DNA of 64,000 bases, from NCBI GenBank assembly GCA_029259915.1, contig JAJDED010000010.1, positions 115,062-179,061 of the forward strand. Direction: 5' to 3'. The DNA is from Planctomycetota bacterium. Its GTDB lineage: Bacteria; Planctomycetota; Planctomycetia; Pirellulales; Lacipirellulaceae. The position numbers and the translations under genes are program-made. Below the pieces are notes generated by a model. The model was given only the letters and a program-made list of their open reading frames with translations. It was not told where the DNA came from and made no database searches. This document shows, one piece after another, positions 1 to 9,100 of this stretch (position 1 is its first letter; every line of letters starts with the position of its first letter).

Positions 1-1577
1 AGGTAAAACACTGTCACCATAAAAGCCAAACCGGCTAGCAACTGATTGGTTGCGCCAAACAGGGGCCACAAATACAGGCCCCCCGTTCCGTAAGGGCGCA
101 ATTCACCGCCGGGAAGTTGCGGACCGCGCATCATGGCCAGTGCCATCGCTACTCCCACGGCAAACAATGTGGCTAGATATTTGTTGGCAAGCGGCGAAAT
201 GCGGAACGTCGTGGCAAGTTCCTGGATGACGTAGCGCTGCAACCGCGTTGCCGTGTCGAGCGTGGTGGCAGCAAAACAGGCAACCAGCACCGCAATCACT
301 CCCACACAAAGCCGGAGCGGAATCCCCAACGCCGAGAGAAAATTTGCCGCGCCGTCGACGAAAGCGCCCACGGTGGCCTCGAGGCCAAAATCGTTCCAGT
401 TTCCCTCGGGATTGTAGCGTGCCTGCCAAGCGGCGCGTCCGACCAATGCCGAACCATCTGCCGCAACAACCGCTTGATAGGTTCCGTCACTCTGTCGGCT
501 AAACTTCCCCATGCCAACTCCCGCACAGCAGGCAAGAATAACGATCACTGCCAACGCGCCTTCCAAGAGCATCGCACCGTACGCGACATACTGCGCATCG
601 CATTCGTTGGCGACTTGTTTGCTCGAAGTCCCCGAACTTACCAAGCAATGAAATCCGCTAATCGCGCCACAGGCGATAGTGATGAATAGGAAGGGCCAAA
701 TCGGGGGCGCTGCCACCGGTGTCCGCTCGGCAATCGCCGGCGCGCTGGCAATCAAATCGGCCTGGCCGCTAATTCCCGCCACGAAGATGCCCGTCACAAG
801 CAGCACTAAGGCAACGATCAATTGATGGCTGTTGATATAATCGCGCGGCTGCAACAGTATCCAAACCGGCAAAACCGACGCGAGAAAACAGTAGCTAAAT
901 AAAAACACCGTCCAAATTACGGTGGCATTCCCCCAACTTGTCGGCAAGGAAATGGGATACAGTGTCCCGACGTAAACGGCCCCGTAAAGAATGGCAAGCG
1001 CAAGCAGCGAAGGGACAAGCAGATTACCACCGTAGCGGAACACCCAAATCCCCACACCCACAGCCACCGGCATGGCAATCCACACGCTCAAGACAGACTC
1101 CGGATACATCTTGAAAATCAGAGCGATCACCAATCCAAAAATTGCCAGCACCACGGTCAATGCAAAAAACAACACCAACAAAAACAAAACCTTCGCTCTG
1201 GGTGCAATCATCCGGCCGGCGATTTCGCCTACCGTTTGCCCTCGGTTACGCAAGCTCACCACCAGCGCGCCGAAATCGTGAACCGCGCCAATAAAAATGG
1301 AACCGAAAACCACCCACAACAGTGCCGGAAGCCAACCCCAAAAGACGGCAATCGCCGGACCAACAATTGGCCCTGTCCCGGCGATGCTTGTGAAGTGGTG
1401 CCCAAAAATAACTTCTTTGCGCGTGGGTACGAAATCGACATCATCGCGCAACTGGCAACTCGGCACCTCCGCCGTGGCGTCCAGCGCGAAGATTCTCTTT
1501 GCCAACCAGCGCCCATAAGTGTGGTAGGCGATCACAAAACCAACAAACGAACCAACGGCAACAAGTAAAGTGAACAT
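1..1577 (-). CDS. cstA: Carbon starvation protein A (CstA) family permease, 3' end outside window
   Basis: The ATG at 1577 opens a reading frame that runs off the left edge, giving the first 525 or so residues of a family that is usually 550-700 long. The protein starts MFTLLVAVGSFVGFVIAYHT and is almost entirely hydrophobic with many membrane segments. Near residue 55 it has the conserved stretch HHFTSIAGTGPIVGPAIA, typical of CstA, and further on FHCLVSSGTSSKQ. CstA proteins are inner-membrane peptide or pyruvate transporters induced on carbon limitation; that role is family knowledge, and the substrate here is unknown. The gene is read leftward and is divergent from the cytochrome gene at 1860. 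The family call is secure; the C-terminus cannot be judged. Confidence 0.93.
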   Translation of the reverse strand, partial: MFTLLVAVGSFVGFVIAYHTYGRWLAKRIFALDATAEVPSCQLRDDVDFVPTRKEVIFGHHFTSIAGTGPIVGPAIAVFWGWLPALLWVVFGSIFIGAVHDFGALVVSLRNRGQTVGEIAGRMIAPRAKVLFLLVLFFALTVVLAIFGLVIALIFKMYPESVLSVWIAMPVAVGVGIWVFRYGGNLLVPSLLALAILYGAVYVGTLYPISLPTSWGNATVIWTVFLFSYCFLASVLPVWILLQPRDYINSHQLIVALVLLVTGIFVAGISGQADLIASAPAIAERTPVAAPPIWPFLFITIACGAISGFHCLVSSGTSSKQVANECDAQYVAYGAMLLEGALAVIVILACCAGVGMGKFSRQSDGTYQAVVAADGSALVGRAAWQARYNPEGNWNDFGLEATVGAFVDGAANFLSALGIPLRLCVGVIAVLVACFAATTLDTATRLQRYVIQELATTFRISPLANKYLATLFAVGVAMALAMMRGPQLPGGELRPYGTGGLYLWPLFGATNQLLAGLAFMVTVFY

Positions 1578-1647
1578 CGGGTCCAAGCAAACAAGGAATC
1601 AGGAATGTGAGGCAAACTCAGATTGGTTCAAATGTGTAGAGGATTGA

Positions 1648-1741
1648 ACCACGACGACACGACGAACACAACGAATTGGATAAGAAAGGAAGTTCTCAAT
1701 TCCTTTATTCTAATTCGTTGTGTTCGTCGTGTCGTCGTGGT
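1648..1741. repeat. Palindromic low-complexity repeat, 'CCACGACGACACGACGAAC' class
   Basis: Two perfectly complementary 30-bp arms (1648-1677 and 1712-1741) enclose a 34-bp centre that itself pairs partly (AAGGAA with TTCCTT). It lies between the divergent starts of cstA and the cytochrome gene, so a terminator role is unlikely. It is one of about twelve self-complementary elements of different sequence classes in this window. The rest of the 1578-1859 gap shows nothing else I can name. Confidence 0.9.
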
Positions 1742-1859
1742 AAATATTCTCTACGGCTGCAAAATATTGAATACCACCATTCTATAATATCAACCCAACC
1801 GTCCGTGCCATAGCAGGGAATCTTGCCAAAGCGAAACTGGCTTTGAATAATAGGTACCG

Positions 1860-2795
1860 ATGAACATTTCGCGCTTTATTCCGATAACGATTCTATTGCT
1901 GGCCCCATGCCTGATAGTGCGTGCGGAACCGAAGAATTCGCAGCGTGCTGCTCCTCCCGACTGGCCGCAGGAAGTTCGGGGCACTTTTTTCGAGGATGCC
2001 CGGGACCAACTGGTTGGCGAAAGGCCGCAAATTGACGCGGCAACAAGCGGAAATAAGAATATACACACTTCAGCTAACGAAGCAGGTGTAAACGATTCGC
2101 AGCAGTGGTCGGCATTGATTGAAGCAGAAACCGTGACTTCGGAGATCAAACAGCTTCATAACCGACTCGCTTCGATTCTTGAGAGGCCAGGGAGATTTCG
2201 CAGTGGCGGGCATACCGAGTGTCGGCGAGACTTCAGCCAACTCGCAGCAATGTTCTTCATCGTCGAGCGATTCGATCAAGACGTGCGCTGGCACAACTCG
2301 GCAGCTTCTCTGCGGGCCCAATGTTTGCAGGCAGCGCGCGAATGCCAAACGGCAAGCGACGCAAGTCTTGCATTGGCTAGAGACGTCCATGCACTGCTCG
2401 GCGATTTACTCCGCGGTCAAGAATTGCAGGAAACTACTGCTGCCAAACCGCCCGCAGAAGACGAGCAAGCCGACCGGGGCCAGTTGATGCTGCGGATGGA
2501 AGCCGCTGTCGAGGAAGTTATCTCGCCCGGCTTGGCTAGCAAGAAGCAATTCCGCAAGCACCGAAGCACCATTGCCCAGGAGGCGCAGATATTATCGGCG
2601 TTGGCACAACTCATCCGCCGCAAGCAGTACGATTACTCCGACGACGAAACGTTCTTAGACTACGCACTCGAGCTACAGCGGGCATCCGTTCGTTTGAACA
2701 AGGCGAGCTCCGATAGCAATTTTGAGGTGGCAAGCCGAGCGGCAGGTGGCGTCACCCAATCGTGCAGCGATTGCCACGAGGGCTATCGCGGGTAG
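1860..2795 (+). CDS. Secreted class II (c'-like) cytochrome
   Basis: The 311-residue protein begins with a clear signal peptide (MNISRFIPITILLLAPCLIVRA, residues 1-22). The body is polar and rich in Ala, Gln and Glu, consistent with helices. A single heme c motif, CSDCH, lies at residues 302-306, almost at the C-terminus. That position matches the cytochrome c' type, where the four-helix bundle ends with the CxxCH motif. Those proteins are normally about 130-150 residues, so this one carries an extra N-terminal part of 150 or more residues of unknown role. It is probably periplasmic and binds one heme; the electron partner is unknown. It starts at an ATG with a weak AATAGGT upstream and ends 13 bp before a palindromic repeat. 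Confidence 0.7.
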   Translation: MNISRFIPITILLLAPCLIVRAEPKNSQRAAPPDWPQEVRGTFFEDARDQLVGERPQIDAATSGNKNIHTSANEAGVNDSQQWSALIEAETVTSEIKQLHNRLASILERPGRFRSGGHTECRRDFSQLAAMFFIVERFDQDVRWHNSAASLRAQCLQAARECQTASDASLALARDVHALLGDLLRGQELQETTAAKPPAEDEQADRGQLMLRMEAAVEEVISPGLASKKQFRKHRSTIAQEAQILSALAQLIRRKQYDYSDDETFLDYALELQRASVRLNKASSDSNFEVASRAAGGVTQSCSDCHEGYRG

Positions 2796-2807
2796 TTCGG
2801 ATTTTTC

Positions 2808-2888
2808 ACCACAGAGGGCACAGAGAACACGGAGAAAGATTAAGAATATCTTCTTGATCTCTCTGCGATACTCTGTGTCCTCTGTGGT
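2808..2888. repeat. Palindromic low-complexity repeat, 'CCACAGAGG-CACAGAG' class
   Basis: The outer arms at 2808-2825 and 2871-2888 are complementary at 17 of 18 positions, with a loop containing a further AAGA/TCTT pairing. It sits between the convergent cytochrome (+) and HAAS-type membrane protein (-) genes and could act there as a bidirectional hairpin. The sequence type differs from the other repeats in the window although the build is the same. Confidence 0.88.
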
Positions 2889-2969
2889 AGATCTTTCTCC
2901 CTGTTTTCATCTGGCTGAGTTACCGAACCTGCAATCATCGTGGGATAAATCCGTGGGCGCTTTGCTTGC

Positions 2970-3755
2970 TCACTCGTCAATCTCCAACTCCAGCCATTCT
3001 CGATCCGCCTTTTTTTCCCAGAAAAACCACCCAGGTCTTTTTTCTCGGAAATGGACCCAACACATTCCGGCGGACATTGGCACAACAGCCGCCGCAAGCC
3101 GGTACCATTTTGGCAAAATTGCCAAGCTAGCGGCCCAATCTCCGCAAGTCGCGTAGGTCAAAGCAAGGCCGGTAGCTGTGGTCACCAATAGCGCAGCCAA
3201 TCCGAGCCCCGGATATACGAAAATTGCGCGCCTAAATGAGAGGCCGGCTTCGATTTGGTCAACCAGCGCAGTTCCCAACAGCGAAAGGAAGAATACATTC
3301 ACCCCGATAAAAGCAACGTAAGCCATGCCGAATCGAAACAGTATTTGCCCACGAACTGTCCAATGCCAAATTTCCGACGCATTGAATGCCAGAGTAAGCA
3401 ATATGACGCATAATGTGCCTACTGCAACCGTTACGGCAAGCCGCCAAGCATGATGCAAGCGCGTTTCGCCTTTGCGTCGTAGAGCAATGTCGTTAAGCCA
3501 CTTATAACACAACTCAATTCGCGACACAGTCGTTTGTAGTTCGACCGTCAACTCGGCAGGATCACCCATGCGCGCGAGTGTACGCTGAACCGCTTCTTGT
3601 TCGCTGCCACCTTGTTCCAGCTCGTCATAAAAAATCTCCAGAGCATGGTCGTAGAGTTCCTCGCGCATTTTTAATTTATTTGGCCACATCGTGAACACGG
3701 GGCGTACTGTGCGCTCAACGAAAATCTTCAGCATGTCGTTGTGCGGTTCGTTCAT
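2970..3755 (-). CDS. HAAS-type membrane protein, partner of PadR regulator
   Basis: I place the start at the ATG at 3755, which overlaps the PadR stop as ATGA; a longer in-frame start at 3803 would lie inside the PadR gene. The product is 261 residues. Residues 20-75 form a helical, charged HAAS-like region (MREELYDHALEIFYDELEQG, then GDPAELTVELQ), followed by four or so membrane helices between about residues 105 and 235. HAAS domains are typically encoded directly after PadR-type regulators and are thought to take part in signalling or membrane-linked control. Function beyond that is unknown. Translational coupling with PadR is supported by the 4-bp overlap. Confidence 0.75.
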   Translation of the reverse strand: MNEPHNDMLKIFVERTVRPVFTMWPNKLKMREELYDHALEIFYDELEQGGSEQEAVQRTLARMGDPAELTVELQTTVSRIELCYKWLNDIALRRKGETRLHHAWRLAVTVAVGTLCVILLTLAFNASEIWHWTVRGQILFRFGMAYVAFIGVNVFFLSLLGTALVDQIEAGLSFRRAIFVYPGLGLAALLVTTATGLALTYATCGDWAASLAILPKWYRLAAAVVPMSAGMCWVHFREKRPGWFFWEKKADREWLELEIDE

Positions 3756-4111
3756 GCGGGGGCTCCCACGATTTGGCCTACGACCGAGACGAATTGCACC
3801 CACTCTTCTCGTCCCTGCTGGAGACGCCGCTTTCCTTTGGACGTGAGCTTGTAGATGCGGCGACGGGGGCCGGGGCGATTAGTTTCGCACTTTTCCCAAC
3901 GGCTTTTGATCAGGCCGCTTTTTTCGAGCCGATAGAGGGCCGGGTAGAGCGATCCTTCTTTCATCTTGAGTGCACCGCAGCCGGCTTTTTCCAAGCGGCG
4001 CAAAATTTCAAAACCGTGGGCGTCGGATTGCTCCAACGAGGAAAGGACCATCGTCTCCAAGTGCCCACGGAGCGAATTGCCGTTGATCGGCGTTACTTTT
4101 TGTGTCGTCAT
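3752..4111 (-). CDS. PadR family transcriptional regulator
   Basis: This is a 119-residue winged helix-turn-helix protein. The region from residue 16 to 100 matches PadR throughout: MVLSSLEQSDAHGFEILRRL, then GSLYPALYRLEKSGLI, then a basic wing RPGPRRRIYKLTSKGKRRL. PadR proteins are small repressors that often control their own operon. It is the first gene of a two-gene leftward unit with the membrane protein at 2970-3755. The length is typical for the family. The ligand and target genes cannot be read from the sequence. Confidence 0.92.
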   Translation of the reverse strand: MTTQKVTPINGNSLRGHLETMVLSSLEQSDAHGFEILRRLEKAGCGALKMKEGSLYPALYRLEKSGLIKSRWEKCETNRPGPRRRIYKLTSKGKRRLQQGREEWVQFVSVVGQIVGAPA

Positions 4112-4934
4112 GCTTCGATCTCAATTTTTCAAATGACTAACCGCATGTATTTAGACAGGCTAGGTACTAAATGTCAAGCTGCACTGGTGAGCCAGTGGCA
4201 CACACGGACCGTACGTAAGTTGTTTCTGTGCATTGCTTTAGGGCGTCTTCTGAAGGCGGCTAGAAATTTGAGTCATTTTTCTTCTCCAAGGGCGAACCTT
4301 TTGGTCGAAACCACTGTCTGAGGGGTATTCGTAGTTGGCAGCAGCCTATTTCCCCAGGCAAGATTCGCTTGACTTGGGGCTCGGCGGCTGGGACACTCGA
4401 AAGATTAGAGTCGTTGGGGAATGTTTGCGTGTAGTAAGCTTTCTCTAGCGACCAAGTTATTTGTAAGGTTCTCTCACTAGCAGCGCACCCGCGCAACGAG
4501 GGTCATCATGCGTCAATATCAAAGCATCATCAGCGCCTTTAGCAATCTCATTGCTGAATTGGGTAACCGGCTGATTGTTTGCGGAGATGCGACGCGCTCC
4601 CTTGGCGCAAGCTCTCTCTCTGCGCTACAGCTAACCGCTTCGCGCTGGCTGCGCGACGCACTACGGCATGGGCCTAGTGCGACATGGGTGGCAACCGCCC
4701 ATGTCCGTACGGTCCACCCGTGGCAACACAAATTAATGTGTTGCCCAGCCGTCGCCTGAAACCGGGTGAAAAGGTCTTAGCAACGCCTTCCAGTTTTAAG
4801 CACGGGCCAGCGGTCGCTCGATGCGCCTGATTTGCATTGATCACTGCTTGCAGCTGCTTGCCAATTCTCTGCCGATTGTTTGGCTATCCGCCAACTCGGC
4901 AAACCAACGAGAAAACCAAACCAGAGTGATAACC
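4112..4934. other. Gene-poor stretch with two adjacent hairpins before the ECF sigma gene
   Basis: No convincing gene lies between the PadR start and the sigma factor start. The stretch should hold both divergent promoters. At 4681-4705 there is an 11-bp hairpin with a 3-nt loop and one G-T pair; at 4722-4745 there is a perfect 9-bp hairpin with the loop AATTAA. The second is not followed by a T run. In-frame codons run upstream of the sigma start but show no conserved sequence. Confidence 0.6.
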
Positions 4935-5513
4935 ATGTCTGCCACATTACAAATAGACATAAGTGAAGAAATACCGAATGCCGAGCTGGTCGCGTTGGCC
5001 CAAGAGCAATCGAAAGAAGCGTTCAGCGAATTGGTCAACCGATTCGAGCGGATGGTCTACGCCGTTTGCTTGCAACGCCTGCGCAACCACGCCGAGGCGC
5101 AAGAGGTTTCTCAAGATGTGTTTATCAAGGCTTTTGAGAAGCTACACCAATTGCAAGAGCCAGCTGCCTTTGCGGGTTGGTTGCGGTCGATCGCCGTCAG
5201 GCAGTCGATCAATCGCAGTACGCGACGACCTCCGACGATCGCGGTCGAGCCGCACACGATCGACCGGGCCGACACGCGGAATGCCGCGCCCTTTGAATCG
5301 CTATTGGCCAACGAACGTAAGGACCAATTGCACAAAGGGCTGGGCCGACTGGCATCGCTCGACCGCAAGTCGTTGATTGCTTTTTACCTGGAAGGGCAGT
5401 CGATCGTGCAAATGAGCGACGCATTTTCCGCCCCCGTGGGCACAATCAAACGACGCTTGCACGTTGCACGAAAAAGGCTCGCCAAAGAACTGGAGTGCTT
5501 GCAGGCAGTGTAG
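4935..5513 (+). CDS. ECF-family RNA polymerase sigma factor
   Basis: The ATG at 4935 gives 192 residues. An in-frame upstream extension to 4821 has no family similarity, so I reject it. Region sigma2 spans about residues 20-90 (ALAQEQSKEAFSELVNRFER, then AQEVSQDVFIKAFEKL). Region sigma4 spans about 130-185 (LGRLASLDRKSLIAFYLEG, VGTIKRRLHVARKRLAKEL). ECF factors redirect RNA polymerase to stress or envelope genes. No anti-sigma gene is next to it, so its control is not visible; the neighbouring DUF423 gene is convergent. Family call secure, target genes unknown. Confidence 0.9.
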   Translation: MSATLQIDISEEIPNAELVALAQEQSKEAFSELVNRFERMVYAVCLQRLRNHAEAQEVSQDVFIKAFEKLHQLQEPAAFAGWLRSIAVRQSINRSTRRPPTIAVEPHTIDRADTRNAAPFESLLANERKDQLHKGLGRLASLDRKSLIAFYLEGQSIVQMSDAFSAPVGTIKRRLHVARKRLAKELECLQAV

Positions 5514-5587
5514 CTTTGCAAAAAGACCTAGCGAACGGGCCGGAGGTCGATCATGAGGATCGGCTTTCGGCCCGGTGTATTGGAAAT

Positions 5588-5657
5588 AGCTAAGAGCAGA
5601 GAGCCAGAAATTGGGAGCCTACCATCTGGCTCAATAGCTCTCTGCTCTTGGCTTTTT
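5588..5657. repeat. Palindromic repeat, 'AAGAGCAGAGAGCCAGA' class, possible terminator
   Basis: The arms 5588-5603 and 5638-5653 are complementary at 15 of 16 positions, and the right arm is followed by TTTTTC. It lies between the convergent sigma factor and DUF423 genes, so it could end transcription of the sigma gene. It belongs with the repeats near 6.1, 48.4, 48.9 and 59.3 kb, which share 'CCAGAGCCAGA' or 'TCTGGCTCT' words. Confidence 0.82.
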
Positions 5658-5660
5658 CTG

Positions 5661-6065
5661 CTATCTTTTAATCGCCGCGTAGGCGATCGCTAACCAACCC
5701 ACGATAAACGCCACGCCGCCTAATGGCACCACGGCACCTAGTCTGCGCCAAGCGTCAGAACCAAGCGTCATCGCATAGAGCGAACCACTGAAGAGCAGGA
5801 TACCTACCACAAACGCTCCCGCCGCAAATCGGAACGCGGCAGCGTAATCTCCACTTCCGATAGCCACAGCAACGATTACTAGCGCCAGCGCGTGGAACAT
5901 GTGGTAGCGAACGCCTGTCTCGAACCATGCGACTCGTTGGCTAAGGCTCTCGTCATGCCCCGACTGAAGCAGATGTTTCTCCAACCCATGGGCGGAGTAC
6001 GCTCCCAATGCAACGGCAGCGGCAGCCAGCAAGGCTCCGATCGGAAGAATGAACTTATCCGGCAT
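5661..6065 (-). CDS. DUF423 family inner-membrane protein
   Basis: This 134-residue protein has about four membrane helices. The family pattern is plain: an N-terminal hydrophobic segment with LGAYSAHGLEK, then WFETGVRYHMFHALALVIVA, then a third helix with LLFSGSLYAMTLG, and a final segment PLGGVAFIVGWLAIAYAA. DUF423 (YgdD-like) proteins are widespread; their biochemical role is not established. The length is normal for the family. It is convergent with the ECF sigma gene and separated from it by a palindromic repeat. Confidence 0.9.
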   Translation of the reverse strand: MPDKFILPIGALLAAAAVALGAYSAHGLEKHLLQSGHDESLSQRVAWFETGVRYHMFHALALVIVAVAIGSGDYAAAFRFAAGAFVVGILLFSGSLYAMTLGSDAWRRLGAVVPLGGVAFIVGWLAIAYAAIKR

Positions 6066-6117
6066 AGAATCTTTCCGCGTCAGCCGAAAGCTGAGACCCA
6101 GAAATAAGTGGACTCCC

Positions 6118-6158
6118 CTTCTGGCTCTAGACTCTTGTCTCTTGACACTCCGCTCTAC
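6118..6158. repeat. Half of a palindromic repeat of the 'TCTGGCTCT-AGACTC' class
   Basis: This stretch matches the right arm of the repeats at 48424-48500 and 59278-59364 (shared TCTGGCTCT, GACTCTTGTCTCT and similar words). A convincing left arm is missing; only a short GAGACCCAGAA near 6093 could pair. It lies just after the 3' end of the secretin gene, and its end touches the secretin stop codon. I read it as a decayed or single-armed copy. Confidence 0.6.
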
Positions 6159-9100
6159 TAGAGCCGATCCTCTTCCTCTTCCTGGATGATAATGTGGGGA
6201 GTGACCATCATCATCAAGCTGTCGGTCTCGCGACCGATGCCCACATTGCGGAACAACCGGTCGACGTAGGGCATCTTGCTAAGCAGTGGCACCCCGAATT
6301 CGGTCCGACCTTCGCTCAAACGCTTGATACCGCCCAACAGGACCGTGCCCCCGTCGGGGACACTCACGGTTGTGGCAATCGAGATCACCTGGAACGTCGG
6401 CAACTGCACTGTGGTGCCACTACGGACGATGGAATTTGCGTTGTCGTTGGACTCATCGTTGCCGTCGTCGTCCTGGTCGGTCGTGTTGGCAGACGCGGAC
6501 GATGTTTCAGAACCTTCGAACGTAAATGTATTCACTTCGCCAATTTGGCTGAAGAACGGTACCAGTGTGAGTCGTACGTAACGCCGGTCGTCGGAAACGA
6601 CCGCCTGTACGGTGAGCATTGTCCCTTCGGAAAGTACGACAATCACCGGCTGCTGTGCTGCGGCAAATTCGCCGACGACGGGGATCACGCTAATGACAAA
6701 CGGCCTGAATGAAGAATCGACCACAGTTGCTTGCTGTCCGTTAAACAGCGTGACCTTGGGCGCCTGCAAGACATTCGCCCGTCGATCGCCCTGAGACGCA
6801 TTGATCAGGAAAAACGCTTCGATGTCGCTGAGAATCGCAAAGCCAAACTGCCCCACGTCGACAGGCGTGCCAAATTGCGGTTGCGCCAGGTTGAAACTAC
6901 TGTTGCGGAAGGGTACGTCAAGATCGACGGTAAAGTCCGGTAGTGGATCGTTCAGCCCAAGGGCACCACCGGTAACACCGACCGTGGCACTTGCCCGCGA
7001 AGGTTCGAACGATGCGCCTATGGTGTTCAAATCTGTAATCCCGCTGCCGTCCTCGATATTGAAATCGAAATCGATGCCGATGCGCTCGAAGAAGCTATCG
7101 GTCAGCCGGATGAAGCGCACTTCAATCGTGACCTGCAAATCTTGGAGTCGTCGCAATTGTTCCAACAGATCGGCAATTTGTTCGTGGACGCGTTGAGTTT
7201 GGCTAATCACTAGGCTCAAATTCGTGGGAAAGGGTTGAATCTCGCCTTCGCCGGTGCCGTTTTCCATCCAGCTGTCATGCTCAACAGTGGAGACGATCAA
7301 ATCAATGAGCGAATCGAAATCGGCGTTAGCCGCCCCTCCCATTCCACCCGGACCGCCACTAACTGGCGCAGACGTGCCGCCGGCATTGGTGCCGAATTGC
7401 TGTTGCAAAACGTTGGTGCCCATTGCAGGGGCCGGCTGCCCCGGAGCGTTGACTGGCACCACCGCAACCGGTCCACCGTAGCTACGGTTGTTCTGAGGAA
7501 TCGCCGCGTAAGCGTCGTTAATCAGTCCTTGCAGGCCGATATTCGAGCTGGGCACAAAATTGGGGATTGGCACGACAAGATCGGCCACATTGTAAACTTT
7601 CTCGTAGACATCTCCGTCGCGAATTTGTTCGCTGGTGATCTTCAACACTTCGTCCTTGACCATGTAGGTCAGGTGCAAAGGCTCGAGAATCAGATTCAGT
7701 GCGCTCTCTAAGTTGACTTCTTGTCCCAGGTTGAGCGAAACGGGCGTATCGCTCCGCACTCCCTCTTGCCCAAGACCGCGGGGATCGAGGTGGATGTTTA
7801 CACCCGTCAATTGGGAAAGCTGCTCGACGACTTCCGTAAGCGGCGTATTGTCGTAGCGGGGCAACACAGGCGTGCGCAATTTGCGTTGGATTTCCAACTC
7901 GCGGGCTGAGCGACGTGCGCCCAGGTCGCCGGAACCCTTGCGGTTCTTCACCAAGTTGGCCCACGTTTCACCGTAATGTATGGGTGTATTCGAATCGAGC
8001 AATCCCTCGGCAGCCGTTTGACGTATGTTTTGGAAAATTCCCACCACACCTTCCTCGGTCATTTGATCGAGTTCCGTGTTGAGCATTTCGCGACGGATAA
8101 ACTTCGCGTTTTCCCAGAGCTGCTGGGCAACGGGTTCCTCGGGCGCCATTTCGTAGAGCCGTTTGGCGACGATTTCCATTTCCGCATAGCGATGTTCGTC
8201 GCGGAATGTGTTGTATTGGTCGACCATCTCAGCCATTCGCGTTTGCACTTGCACACGCACTTCGCGCGTGCGGTCGATTTCTTCGAGCACCTCGCGGTTG
8301 GCCGCGTCGAGTTCCAGTTCGCTCTTATGATCGCGCAAGTAGCGCTCCGTCTCGCCGATGCTCAACTCCACGCGACGGTTCAACTGGATTTTGGTGTTTT
8401 CGTCGAGTTCCGAATCCGAGACGATTTCTTTGATTTCACTCAATAATTCCAATGCTTCATATGGGTTCGTAGTGCGCAATTTTGCCGCTTCCGACTGACG
8501 TTTGCCAACTTCCATAGCAATTTGGCGGGCCAGCAGTTTTTGACCCGTGCTTGCCGAATTCAAAAGCGATTCGCCGCCGGCGGCGCGGGTAGTTCGATTC
8601 GAAGACTGGGAAGATAGCATTTGCAGATGGCCTTGCAATTGCTCCTGGCTCACCACATCCAGTTCGCCACGCCGCTGATGTGCCTCTCGGAACAACCGTA
8701 GCGCCTCTCCGCGATTGCCGGCGCGCAAAGCCTGCTCGCCCTGCTGCAAGAGATCATAAGGATCCGTTGTACCAGACACGTTTTGGGTAGCATCGAGCTG
8801 TGGAAGCGGAGTCGGCGCTTCTTCCGGCACCTGTGCTAAGCGTGGAGTGGGTACAAATCCTTGTTCACGAAATGGCAGCCGCAGTTCCAACGGCAATTCG
8901 CTGGTGGCAAGCTGAACTTGTTCTGCTTCGGCGCGCGCACGCTGCAAATCAGCGGCCAATCGCGCTGGGCTATCTTCGTCGGCAGCAAACTGCGAATCCG
9001 CAACATTCAGTTGACTGGTCTGCGCCGCGAGTTTCTCCGCTTGAGTCAAATTACCCCGGGACAATGCCTGACGTGCCTCGGCTAAAAGCTTGAGCGTATC

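Noticed and set aside
1236..1568. Open frames on both strands over the left edge
   Set aside because: The CstA frame on the minus strand explains the whole stretch and has clear family motifs.
1648..1741. Palindrome as a transcription terminator
   Set aside because: It lies between two divergent gene starts and is not followed by a T run, so termination is not its likely role.
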